From Bacteroidota bacterium (GTDB lineage: Bacteria; Bacteroidota; Bacteroidia; Chitinophagales; Chitinophagaceae): a stretch of DNA of 5,668 nucleotides. Numbering within the stretch: position 1 is the stretch's first letter; each line of letters starts with the position of its first letter. The notes below the pieces were generated by a model. The model searched no databases, had not been told where the DNA came from, and saw nothing but the letters and a program-made list of their open reading frames with translations. Shown here in pieces: positions 1 to 5,668 of the stretch. Made by a program: the position numbers and the translations under genes. The stretch lies in NCBI GenBank assembly GCA_028877005.1, contig JAGWPI010000235.1:1-5668 (forward strand), given 5' to 3'.

Positions 1-630
1 TTTCTGTTTGCGCCAAAACTTCATGCACAAATCAGTAAAGCACCTAAAGATTCTGTTATACAATTATATGGTGTGGTAATGACTTCAGATAGTTTAAAAG
101 CCATTCCTGCTACCAGTGTAATTGTAGATGGCAAAGGCAGGGGTACCATTACAAATTATGATGGCATCTTTTCTATTGCAGTTTTAAAAGGCGATAAAAT
201 TACCTTTTCATCTATTGGATATAAAGATAAAACTTATGAAATTCCTACTCATTTAACTGATAATCAATATAGTTTAATTGTTTTATTAGTAAGTGATACC
301 AACTATTTACCTGCAGCAATTTTAAAACCACGCCCTACCAGAGAACAATTTGAACGAGATTTTGTGAATACGCAAATTCCGGATGATCAATATGAAATTG
401 CTCGCCAAAATACTGACGAATCTAAACGAAGGGCATTATTGGCTGCACTCCCTGCAGATGGCCGTGAAGCTGTTAATTACCAATTACGTCAACAGGCTAA
501 TCGTTATTACTATCAGGGTCAGTTACCTCCACAAAATATTTTTAATCCACTAGCTTGGGCCGATTTTATTAAAGCTTGGAAAAGAGGTGATTTTAAAAGT
601 AAAAAATCTTCCTCCAGTAGTGGGTATTAA
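1..630 (+). CDS. Exported CarboxypepD_reg-like domain protein, 5' end missing
   Basis: The frame is open from base 1 and shows 209 residues before the TAA at 628-630, so the real start is upstream; the GTG at 73 lies inside the beta-sandwich domain and is not a start. The first visible residues (FLFAPKLHAQ) look like the end of a Sec signal peptide, with cleavage near HA/Q, which suggests export to the periplasm or outer membrane. Visible residues about 20-95 resemble the CarboxypepD_reg-like fold common in Bacteroidota: 'LYGVV', then 'GTITNYDGIFSI', then 'ITFSSIGYKD'. No peptidase domain follows. The rest (about 100-209) is a polar, charged region with 'KPRPTREQFERDFV', a Tyr-rich 'NRYYYQGQ', 'NPLAWADFIKAWKRGDFK', and a Lys/Ser-rich tail. 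It is too short for a TonB-dependent receptor, which would have a plug and barrel after this domain. Function is unknown. The next gene starts 25 bases downstream on the same strand, so co-transcription is possible. Confidence 0.85.
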   Translation, partial: FLFAPKLHAQISKAPKDSVIQLYGVVMTSDSLKAIPATSVIVDGKGRGTITNYDGIFSIAVLKGDKITFSSIGYKDKTYEIPTHLTDNQYSLIVLLVSDTNYLPAAILKPRPTREQFERDFVNTQIPDDQYEIARQNTDESKRRALLAALPADGREAVNYQLRQQANRYYYQGQLPPQNIFNPLAWADFIKAWKRGDFKSKKSSSSSGY

Positions 631-655
631 AATATATCAATAAAAAATTTTAATT

Positions 656-1546
656 ATGGAACATATTTCAGTCATTGGTGCCGGTACCATGGGAAATGGT
701 ATAGCTCATGTGTTTGCCCAAAATGGATTTAAAGTGGCATTAGTTGATGTACATCAAGCACAGTTAGACAAAGCATTAGCAACAATTGCAAAAAATATTG
801 ACCGACAAGTTGCAAAAGGTATAATTTCAAATGAAAAAAAATCGGATATACTTCAACACATTACCACACATACCACTATAGAAGAAGGTGTGCAACACGC
901 TGCACTGGTTGTAGAAGCAGCAACAGAAAACATAACTATAAAACTGCAATTATTTCAACAATTAGATAAGTGTTCACCACAGCATGCCATTTTAGCCTCA
1001 AACACATCTTCTATTTCAATTACCAAAATTGCGGCAGCTACCAACCGTCCCGATAAAGTGATTGGTATGCATTTTATGAATCCTGTTCCTGTAATGAAAT
1101 TAGTAGAAATTATTAATGGTTATGAAACACACCCTGATGTAAGTAATACCATTATTAATTTGAGCCTGCAATTAGGCAAAACACCATGTGTAGTGAACGA
1201 TTATCCCGGATTTATTGCCAATAGAATTTTAATGCCAATGATAAATGAAGCTATTTATAGCTTATATGAAGGTGTTGCTAATGTAGAGGCAATTGATACA
1301 ATTATGAAATTAGGGATGGCACATCCTATGGGTCCTCTGCAATTAGCAGATTTTATTGGATTAGATGTTTGTCTTAGTATTTTAGAAGTACTACACAAAG
1401 GCTTAGGCAATCCAAAATATGCACCCTGCCCGTTACTAATCAATATGGTTACAGCCGGAAAATTAGGCATTAAATCGGGCGAAGGATTTTATGTGTATAC
1501 AGGAGACAGCAAAGATTTATTAGTAAGTAATCGTTTTAGGCATTAA
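656..1546 (+). CDS. hbd: 3-hydroxybutyryl-CoA dehydrogenase (NAD-dependent)
   Basis: This 296-residue enzyme should interconvert 3-hydroxyacyl-CoA (typically 3-hydroxybutanoyl-CoA) and 3-oxoacyl-CoA with NAD in the cytoplasm, in beta-oxidation or butanoyl-CoA metabolism. The N-terminal Rossmann fold has GAGTMG at residues 8-13, and Asp31 at the end of the second strand favours NAD over NADP. The catalytic set is complete: Ser118 (in NTSS), His139 (in GMHFMNP), Glu151 (in KLVEII) and Asn189 (in GFIANR). Their spacings (21, 12 and 38 residues) match the Ser/His/Glu/Asn set I recall for the mammalian short-chain enzyme. The C-terminal helical dimerisation domain is present ('GPLQLADFIGLD', then 'GIKSGEGFYVY'). 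Length is slightly above the usual 280-290 because of a short tail after GFYVY. There is no fused enoyl-CoA hydratase, so this is the stand-alone type rather than FadB/FadJ. The ATG follows an A/T-rich stretch without a Shine-Dalgarno sequence. The names hbd, paaH and fadB2 are used for such proteins; sequence alone does not settle the pathway. Confidence 0.95.
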   Translation: MEHISVIGAGTMGNGIAHVFAQNGFKVALVDVHQAQLDKALATIAKNIDRQVAKGIISNEKKSDILQHITTHTTIEEGVQHAALVVEAATENITIKLQLFQQLDKCSPQHAILASNTSSISITKIAAATNRPDKVIGMHFMNPVPVMKLVEIINGYETHPDVSNTIINLSLQLGKTPCVVNDYPGFIANRILMPMINEAIYSLYEGVANVEAIDTIMKLGMAHPMGPLQLADFIGLDVCLSILEVLHKGLGNPKYAPCPLLINMVTAGKLGIKSGEGFYVYTGDSKDLLVSNRFRH

Positions 1547-1613
1547 ATAATATTTTACTATTTCCTTATAACAGTGTTAAATGATAAGCACAGCTATTTC
1601 AAGTAATTGAAGT

Positions 1614-2369
1614 ATGTTTTTTATACTTTCTAAACTATTATTCTTTTTATTATCACCAATTACATGGTGTGTTATTATTGCTATTGTTTACTTTATAACG
1701 AAATCAAAAAAAATAAAAAAAACGGCAAAAATTTTAGGCATTAGTATCATTATTCTTTTCAGTAATTCCTTCCTTTATATGAGTGTGGAAAGTGCCTGGC
1801 AAATTAATCCGCAACGTTTGCAAAAAACAATTAATAATGCTATTGTTCTAGGAGGATTAATCAGTTTCAATGCCCGTCATGAAGGTTTTTTTAATGGCGC
1901 AGCAGAAAGATATACAGCGGCTTTACAAATGTTTAATGCAGGTAAAATTCAAAAAATTATAGTAAGTGGCGGTTCAGGATTATTATTGGATACGGTAGAT
2001 AAAGAAGCCTTATTTTTAAAAGAACAGTTTATAAAAGCGGCTGTTCCTGAAAAAGATATTTTGGTAGAAGATCAATCGCGTAATACATTCGAAAATGCTT
2101 TGTATACCAAACAGTTAATTAAAAAAAACCAGCTAAATTCACCTTTTGTTTTAATAACTTCAGCAGAACATATGCGCCGTGCTGCAGCTGTGTTTCAAAA
2201 AGCAGGGATTGATGTAATACCCTACCCCGTTAACTATAATGTATTACCCGATAGGACTTACAATTGGCAAGATTTTATTATACCTAATTTTTGTAATTTT
2301 TATAAGTGGCAAGATTTATTGAAAGAAATAATAGGCTATCTTGTTTATAAAGTAAGCCATAAATTATAA
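1614..2369 (+). CDS. YdcF/ElyC family membrane protein (DUF218 domain)
   Basis: This 251-residue protein has two N-terminal hydrophobic segments, about residues 3-28 and 38-57, separated by a strongly basic loop (KSKKIKK). A DUF218 domain follows from about residue 75. Recognisable DUF218 elements, in order, are 'NAIVLGG' (75-81), 'AAERYTAALQMFNAGK' (96-111), 'IIVSGGSG' (115-122), 'DQSRNTFENA' (153-162) with the conserved Asn-Thr-x-Glu-Asn core, and 'VLITSAEHMRRAAAVF' (179-194). The basic loop between the segments suggests that the DUF218 domain is on the outer face of the inner membrane, as for E. coli ElyC/SanA-type proteins linked to envelope integrity. That role is by analogy only, since biochemical activity in the family is poorly defined. 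The ATG at 1614 is the first usable one: the upstream in-frame ATG at 1581 is closed by TGA at 1608. The gene's stop codon directly abuts the stop of the convergent yigZ. Confidence 0.88.
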   Translation: MFFILSKLLFFLLSPITWCVIIAIVYFITKSKKIKKTAKILGISIIILFSNSFLYMSVESAWQINPQRLQKTINNAIVLGGLISFNARHEGFFNGAAERYTAALQMFNAGKIQKIIVSGGSGLLLDTVDKEALFLKEQFIKAAVPEKDILVEDQSRNTFENALYTKQLIKKNQLNSPFVLITSAEHMRRAAAVFQKAGIDVIPYPVNYNVLPDRTYNWQDFIIPNFCNFYKWQDLLKEIIGYLVYKVSHKL

Positions 2370-2978
2370 TTAGGATTTATTAATTTCAACACCAGTTAAA
2401 TCATTCATTTTAAACAATACTTCATTCATTCTGGCTTTTGGTACACCTATTTTCATGTAACAAAATAATTGTGTATCCTGATTAAAAATAGTACAATTAT
2501 AATTTTTGATTATCATCATTACTTCATTCATAGCAGTATAATTAAAATGCACCTCATACTGCACTAATACCGGACTTTGAACAATTGGCACCATTTGTAA
2601 AGCTAATGCAGCAGCAGATTTATATGCATTAATTAATCCGGGTACCCCTAATAAAGTGCCCCCAAAATAACGGACTACAATAATTAGAATATTAGTTAAT
2701 CTTCGGCTATCAATTTGCCCAAGAATAGGCCTGCCGGCAGTTCCAGAAGGTTCACCGTCATCACTAACCCTAAACTCGGTTTTATCTAGTCCTAACCGGT
2801 AAGCAAAACAATGATGTACAGCTTTTCCATGTTCTTTTTTTAATATACTTAAATAAGTTTTTACTTCATCTTTTGAATTTAAAGGATAGGCATAAGCCAA
2901 AAATTTACTACCTCTGTCTTTGTATTCTGCAAAAGCAGGTTGTTGAATAGTGAAGAAAAAATCGGGTATATCAGACAT
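2370..2978 (-). CDS. yigZ: YigZ/IMPACT (UPF0029) family protein
   Basis: The 202-residue product has the two-domain layout of YigZ and the catalytic-like part of eukaryotic IMPACT. The N-terminal UPF0029 domain (about 15-125) has 'DRGSKF' (21-26), 'HHCFAYR' (55-61), 'SDDGEPSGTAGRPIL' (72-86) and the family signature 'VVRYFGGTLLGVPGL' (101-115). The C-terminal part (about 137-200) matches the ferredoxin-like DUF1949 domain by position, although its sequence is weakly conserved. Length is typical of bacterial members. The molecular role is not settled: IMPACT in eukaryotes acts on translational control through GCN1, and a nucleic-acid or ribosome-related role in bacteria is inferred from that. 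The gene is downstream of ribD on the same strand, and its ATG lies inside the last ribD codons (8-base overlap, 2971-2978). Translation is therefore probably coupled to ribD and no separate promoter is expected. Confidence 0.93.
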   Translation of the reverse strand: MSDIPDFFFTIQQPAFAEYKDRGSKFLAYAYPLNSKDEVKTYLSILKKEHGKAVHHCFAYRLGLDKTEFRVSDDGEPSGTAGRPILGQIDSRRLTNILIIVVRYFGGTLLGVPGLINAYKSAAALALQMVPIVQSPVLVQYEVHFNYTAMNEVMMIIKNYNCTIFNQDTQLFCYMKIGVPKARMNEVLFKMNDLTGVEINKS

Positions 2979-4023
2979 GTTGAGCAGGAATAAAATATTG
3001 AATTAAATCACTTTGTATATTCTCTGTATTACTTAATAGTGCAGACTTTAATTTTGGAGCTATAATACCGTTGGGTACACTCATATTTAAGTTAGTAATT
3101 ACTCTGGCTTCATCCCATAACCCTGCATCAATAAACTGTTGCAGTACATTGGCTCCTCCTTCTACCAAAATACTTTGTATATTTTTTTCATAACAAGCTT
3201 CTAATATAGATGATATAACTGTTGACGATTGATGCAACTTAAAATAAGATACAAAACCAATTGATTCATTTTTTTGTGAATTCCAAACCCATGTAGGAAA
3301 ATTAGTATTAAAAATATTTAATGTACTAGGAAGTGAACAAGTATTATCTATAACCATCCGAATTGGTTGGGGGGTACAAGGCCAGTATTGATTAGTAAGA
3401 TTTGGATTATCATATAAAGCAGTATTCTTTCCAATAAGAATGGCTGCCTCTTCACTTCGCCATTGATGTACTATCCTATTTGTAAATAGATTGGAAATAA
3501 ACAATCTTTTTGTTGTATTTGAACCAATAAATCCATTAGCAGTTTGTGCCCATTTTAATATTATGTAAGGTCTTTTTGCTGTATGAAAAGTAATAAATCT
3601 TTTATTCAAAATTTGGCAATCATTTTTCAATACATCTGTAATAACATTGATACCTGCAGCTTTTAACTGATCAATTCCTTTCCCATTAACTTGGGCAAAC
3701 GGATCTTGCATACCAATTACCACTTTGGGAATTTGATTTTGTATAATCAGCAAACTACAGGGGGGTGTTTTGCCATAGTGCGCGCAGGGTTCTAATGAAA
3801 CATAAAGTGTTGATTTTGAAATGAGGTGCTTATTATTTTCGGCAACCGAATTAATGCAATTTACTTCGGCATGAGGTCCACCATATTGTTGATGATATCC
3901 CTCTCCAATAATGGTATCATTATATACCAATACTGCACCAACCATGGGGTTAGGTTTGGCATATCCATTAGCCATTTTTGCCAATTGTATGCAACGTTGC
4001 ATGTAAAACTGATCTCTTTCCAT
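2971..4023 (-). CDS. ribD: Bifunctional riboflavin biosynthesis deaminase/reductase RibD
   Basis: The product (350 residues) catalyses two steps of cytoplasmic riboflavin synthesis. It deaminates 2,5-diamino-6-ribosylamino-4(3H)-pyrimidinone 5'-phosphate, then reduces the ribosyl group with NADPH to give 5-amino-6-ribitylamino-uracil phosphate. The N-terminal zinc deaminase domain (about 1-145) is complete: His51-Ala-Glu53 provides one zinc ligand and the catalytic Glu, and Cys80 and Cys89 in 'PCAHYGKTPPC' are the other ligands. 'KPNPMVGAVLV' (23-33) is also typical. The C-terminal reductase domain (about 151-345) has 'ILKWAQTANGFIG' (155-167), 'EEAAILIGKNTALYDNP' (191-207) and 'ILVEGGANVL' (285-294). 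Length is normal for the fused protein. The ATG at 4021-4023 is the only in-frame ATG before an upstream in-frame stop, with no Shine-Dalgarno sequence. A likely promoter -7 element lies 20 bases upstream. Other rib genes are not in the window, so the pathway is scattered or located elsewhere. Confidence 0.97.
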   Translation of the reverse strand: MERDQFYMQRCIQLAKMANGYAKPNPMVGAVLVYNDTIIGEGYHQQYGGPHAEVNCINSVAENNKHLISKSTLYVSLEPCAHYGKTPPCSLLIIQNQIPKVVIGMQDPFAQVNGKGIDQLKAAGINVITDVLKNDCQILNKRFITFHTAKRPYIILKWAQTANGFIGSNTTKRLFISNLFTNRIVHQWRSEEAAILIGKNTALYDNPNLTNQYWPCTPQPIRMVIDNTCSLPSTLNIFNTNFPTWVWNSQKNESIGFVSYFKLHQSSTVISSILEACYEKNIQSILVEGGANVLQQFIDAGLWDEARVITNLNMSVPNGIIAPKLKSALLSNTENIQSDLIQYFIPAQHV

Positions 4024-4074
4024 ATTTACCTTACCAATTCCACAAAAATAACTGAATTGATGGTATTTTGCAGT
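4024..4074. promoter_or_regulatory. Divergent intergenic region between ribD and prmC
   Basis: These 51 bases are the only space between the start codons of ribD (minus) and prmC (plus), so the ribD promoter, and possibly the prmC promoter, must lie here or in the neighbouring coding sequence. The minus-strand TATTTTTG is convincing. On the plus strand, TATTTTGC at 4064-4071 is one base off the TAnnTTTG spacing and is too close to the prmC ATG to be trusted, so the prmC promoter may sit inside the 5' end of ribD. I see no clear operator repeat or riboswitch; an FMN riboswitch would need well over 100 bases and does not fit. Confidence 0.5.
4043..4050 (-). promoter_or_regulatory. ribD: Probable -7 promoter element for ribD-yigZ
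   Basis: Read on the minus strand, this site is TATTTTTG, an exact match to the Bacteroidota sigma-factor consensus TAnnTTTG. It lies 19 bases before the ribD ATG, which would place transcription start near 4036 and leave a leader of about 13 bases. I do not see a clear -33 TTG-type element at the usual distance, so the call rests on the -7 match and its position in the only gap upstream of the ribD-yigZ unit. Confidence 0.45.
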
Positions 4075-4932
4075 ATGACTATTAAATCAGCCTATCAACA
4101 ATTATTAGTGGCATTATTTGAATTGTATTCAGACAGAGAAGCTTCGAATATTGCCGATATAGTTATTGAAAAAGTAACCGGTTTCAATAAAATTAATCGA
4201 ATTCTAAATCCAGAAATTATATTAACCGGTGCACAAGAAAGTAAGTTGAAGAAATATTCAGATGAATTATTAAACTACAAACCTTTACAATATGTAATAC
4301 AAGAGGCCTGGTTTTATCATTTGCCATTTTTTGTAAATGAATCAGTATTAATTCCCAGACCTGAAACAGAAGAATTAGTTGAATGGTTATTAAATTCTAT
4401 GCAAACAAATACCCATTCAACTTCTATTTTAGATATTGGCTGCGGCAGTGGATGTATAGCTGTAAGTATAAAATATATGCGCAGCAAATTTCAGGTAACT
4501 GCTGTTGATAATAGTGAAAAAGCCTTATCAATTGCAAAAAAAAATGCACAAAAGCATAAGCTAAATATCAATTTTCAAAATATTGATATTTTGAATAAAA
4601 AAAATTGGACACAACTAAATGAGTATGATTGTATTATCAGTAATCCTCCGTACATACAATTATCAGAAAGTAAAATAATGGCCAAACAAGTTGTAGCTTT
4701 TGAACCGCATCAGGCACTATTTGTATCCGATGATAATCCATTAATTTTCTATACCACCATTGCAGAGTTTGCAATTATTCATTTAAAAAAAAATGGTACA
4801 CTTTTTATGGAAGTGAATGAAAGCTTAGCTATTGAAACTGAGAAAGCAATTCATAAACTAGGATTCTCTACTACTTTAAGAAAAGATTTGCAGGGTAAAA
4901 ACAGAATGCTTATGGCTAAATATCATTCTTAA
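4075..4932 (+). CDS. prmC: Peptide chain release factor N5-glutamine methyltransferase PrmC
   Basis: This 285-residue SAM-dependent enzyme methylates the Gln of the GGQ motif in release factors RF1 and RF2, which speeds translation termination. Residues about 1-80 are the helical substrate-binding domain, including the family-typical 'KPLQYVIQEAWFYHLPFFV' (69-87). 'LIPRPETEELVEWLL' (92-106) leads into the Rossmann methyltransferase domain. That domain has SAM-binding motif I 'ILDIGCGSGCIAVSI' (118-132), the acidic residue Asp145 in 'VTAVDNS', and catalytic 'NPPY' (190-193), which binds the glutamine side chain. The frame stays open upstream to 3826, but that extension is antisense to ribD and does not look like PrmC, so I start at ATG 4075 ('MTIKSAYQQLL'). 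An in-frame ATG at 4060 would add five residues and cannot be excluded. Three runs of 8-9 A lie in the reading frame (4536-4544, 4597-4604, 4785-4793). No prfA gene is nearby; an ABC ATPase gene follows 32 bases downstream. Confidence 0.95.
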   Translation: MTIKSAYQQLLVALFELYSDREASNIADIVIEKVTGFNKINRILNPEIILTGAQESKLKKYSDELLNYKPLQYVIQEAWFYHLPFFVNESVLIPRPETEELVEWLLNSMQTNTHSTSILDIGCGSGCIAVSIKYMRSKFQVTAVDNSEKALSIAKKNAQKHKLNINFQNIDILNKKNWTQLNEYDCIISNPPYIQLSESKIMAKQVVAFEPHQALFVSDDNPLIFYTTIAEFAIIHLKKNGTLFMEVNESLAIETEKAIHKLGFSTTLRKDLQGKNRMLMAKYHS

Positions 4933-4964
4933 ATAAAAATTTGTATATTACTTCAAATTAGATT

Positions 4965-5668
4965 ATGGAAAACATCCTTTCTATTATAGATATTTCTAAA
5001 AACTATGGACCGGTAAAGGCATTAAAAAATTTAACACTTAACATACCAAAAAATTCCATTTATGGTATATTGGGTCCAAATGGCAGTGGAAAAACCACAA
5101 CCTTAAGTATTCTACTAAATGTGCTTAAACCAAACAGTGGGCAGTTTACCTGGTTTAACAATTCAACTGATGTTTTTTATAGAAAACGAATAGGTAGCCT
5201 TTTAGAAACACCTAACTTTTATCATTATTTATCTGCATATGATAACCTAAAAATTACACAAGCCATTAGTGGTCGGGGTAATAAACCCGATTTAAATAAT
5301 GCCTTAGAAATGGTTCGTTTGCAGGACAGAAAAAATGATAAGTTTAGTACTTACAGTTTAGGAATGAAACAACGGTTAGCTATTGCTGCTGCATTATTAG
5401 GAAATCCGGAGGTATTAGTTTTGGATGAACCAACTAATGGGCTAGACCCTTCTGGTATTGCAGAAATAAGATCGTTAATTAAAGAGCTTGGGCAACAAGG
5501 AAAAACAATTATTATGGCTAGCCATTTATTAGATGAAGTAGAAAAAGTATGTACTCATTTTTGTATTTTAAAGCATGGAAGTTTATTGGTAAATGGACCC
5601 GTAAAAGAAATTTTAAGTAATGAAGATGTAATTATACTTAAAGCAAATAATTTAGCACTATTACAAAA
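4965..5668 (+). CDS. ABC transporter ATP-binding protein (BcrA/CcmA-like), 3' end missing
   Basis: From ATG 4965 the frame stays open to the window end, giving 234 complete codons and no stop. All ABC ATPase motifs are present: Walker A 'GPNGSGKTT' (37-45), signature 'YSLGMKQRL' (130-138), Walker B 'VLVLDEPTNGLDP' (150-162) with catalytic Glu155, and H-loop His187 in 'MASHLLDEVEKV'. The Q-loop position carries Glu81 in 'IGSLLETPNFYHYLSAYDNL', a pattern I recognise from BcrA-type drug/lantibiotic and gliding-type export ATPases, where Glu often replaces Gln. The protein would power a membrane exporter from the cytoplasmic face; the substrate cannot be read from the ATPase. These proteins are usually about 230-310 residues, so only the C-terminal end should be missing. 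A separate ABC-2 type permease gene would be expected just downstream. The start is 32 bases after prmC with no clear promoter, so read-through from prmC is plausible. Confidence 0.93.
   Translation, partial: MENILSIIDISKNYGPVKALKNLTLNIPKNSIYGILGPNGSGKTTTLSILLNVLKPNSGQFTWFNNSTDVFYRKRIGSLLETPNFYHYLSAYDNLKITQAISGRGNKPDLNNALEMVRLQDRKNDKFSTYSLGMKQRLAIAAALLGNPEVLVLDEPTNGLDPSGIAEIRSLIKELGQQGKTIIMASHLLDEVEKVCTHFCILKHGSLLVNGPVKEILSNEDVIILKANNLALLQ

Noticed and set aside
73..75. GTG as the start of the first gene
   Set aside because: The frame continues upstream to base 1 with a signal-peptide-like end and the first strand of the domain, so this GTG is internal.
1255..1470. 71-residue open frame on the minus strand inside the 3-hydroxybutyryl-CoA dehydrogenase gene
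   Set aside because: It is fully antisense to a well-supported enzyme gene, has no recognisable domain, and is short enough to arise by chance.
1547..1613. Promoter in the gap between the dehydrogenase and DUF218 genes
   Set aside because: No TAnnTTTG match is seen in these 67 bases, and T/A-rich near-matches are too common here to be meaningful.
1706..1722. A8-T-A8 tract in the DUF218 gene as a slippage or bent-DNA regulatory site
   Set aside because: It encodes the Lys-rich loop between the two membrane segments (KSKKIKK), which explains the composition.
3369..3765. Two six-G runs (3369-3374 and 3760-3765) as phase-variable tracts in ribD
   Set aside because: They encode Pro-containing stretches in the coding strand, the second within the conserved zinc motif (TPPC). 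Six bases is short for a contingency locus, and ribD is a biosynthetic gene.
2979..4074. FMN riboswitch controlling ribD
   Set aside because: The predicted ribD leader is about 13 bases and the whole gap is 51 bases, too short for the aptamer.
4938..4959. Inverted repeat AATTTG/CAAATT in the prmC to ABC gap, as a terminator
   Set aside because: The stem is six base pairs with one G-C pair, a 10-base loop and no following T-run. It is too weak to call, and a chance match in A/T-rich DNA is likely.

Overview
This is a 5.7 kb stretch of chromosome with ordinary housekeeping and accessory-metabolism genes. By eye, G+C is low (roughly a third). Several features point to a Bacteroidota member, with the Chitinophagales/Sphingobacteriales side as a guess from memory of similar proteins. 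There is a secreted CarboxypepD_reg-like protein with an '...HAQ' type signal-peptide end, start codons lack clear Shine-Dalgarno sequences, and a TAnnTTTG-type promoter element sits before ribD. Gaps between genes are very short.

Layout, left to right. (1) Bases 1-630 (+) are the 3' part of a gene for an exported protein with a carboxypeptidase-regulatory-like beta-sandwich; its start lies outside the window. (2) Bases 656-1546 (+) encode an NAD-dependent 3-hydroxybutyryl-CoA dehydrogenase with all catalytic residues. (3) Bases 1614-2369 (+) encode a membrane-anchored YdcF/ElyC-type DUF218 protein. (4) Bases 4023-2370 (-) hold a two-gene unit, ribD then yigZ, which overlap by 8 bases. The yigZ stop codon directly abuts the DUF218 gene's stop codon. 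(5) A short divergent region (4024-4074) separates ribD from prmC. (6) Bases 4075-4932 (+) encode PrmC, the release-factor glutamine methyltransferase. (7) Bases 4965-5668 (+) encode an ABC transporter ATPase of the BcrA/drug-export type that runs off the window end.

The genes do not form one pathway. They cover fatty-acid/butanoyl-CoA chemistry, an envelope-associated DUF218 protein, riboflavin synthesis, translation termination and transport. The only tight functional unit by arrangement is ribD-yigZ. I found no RNA gene, CRISPR array, insertion sequence, phage gene or defence system. I do not see a convincing undescribed system; the findings are small points about gene starts, overlaps and regulation.
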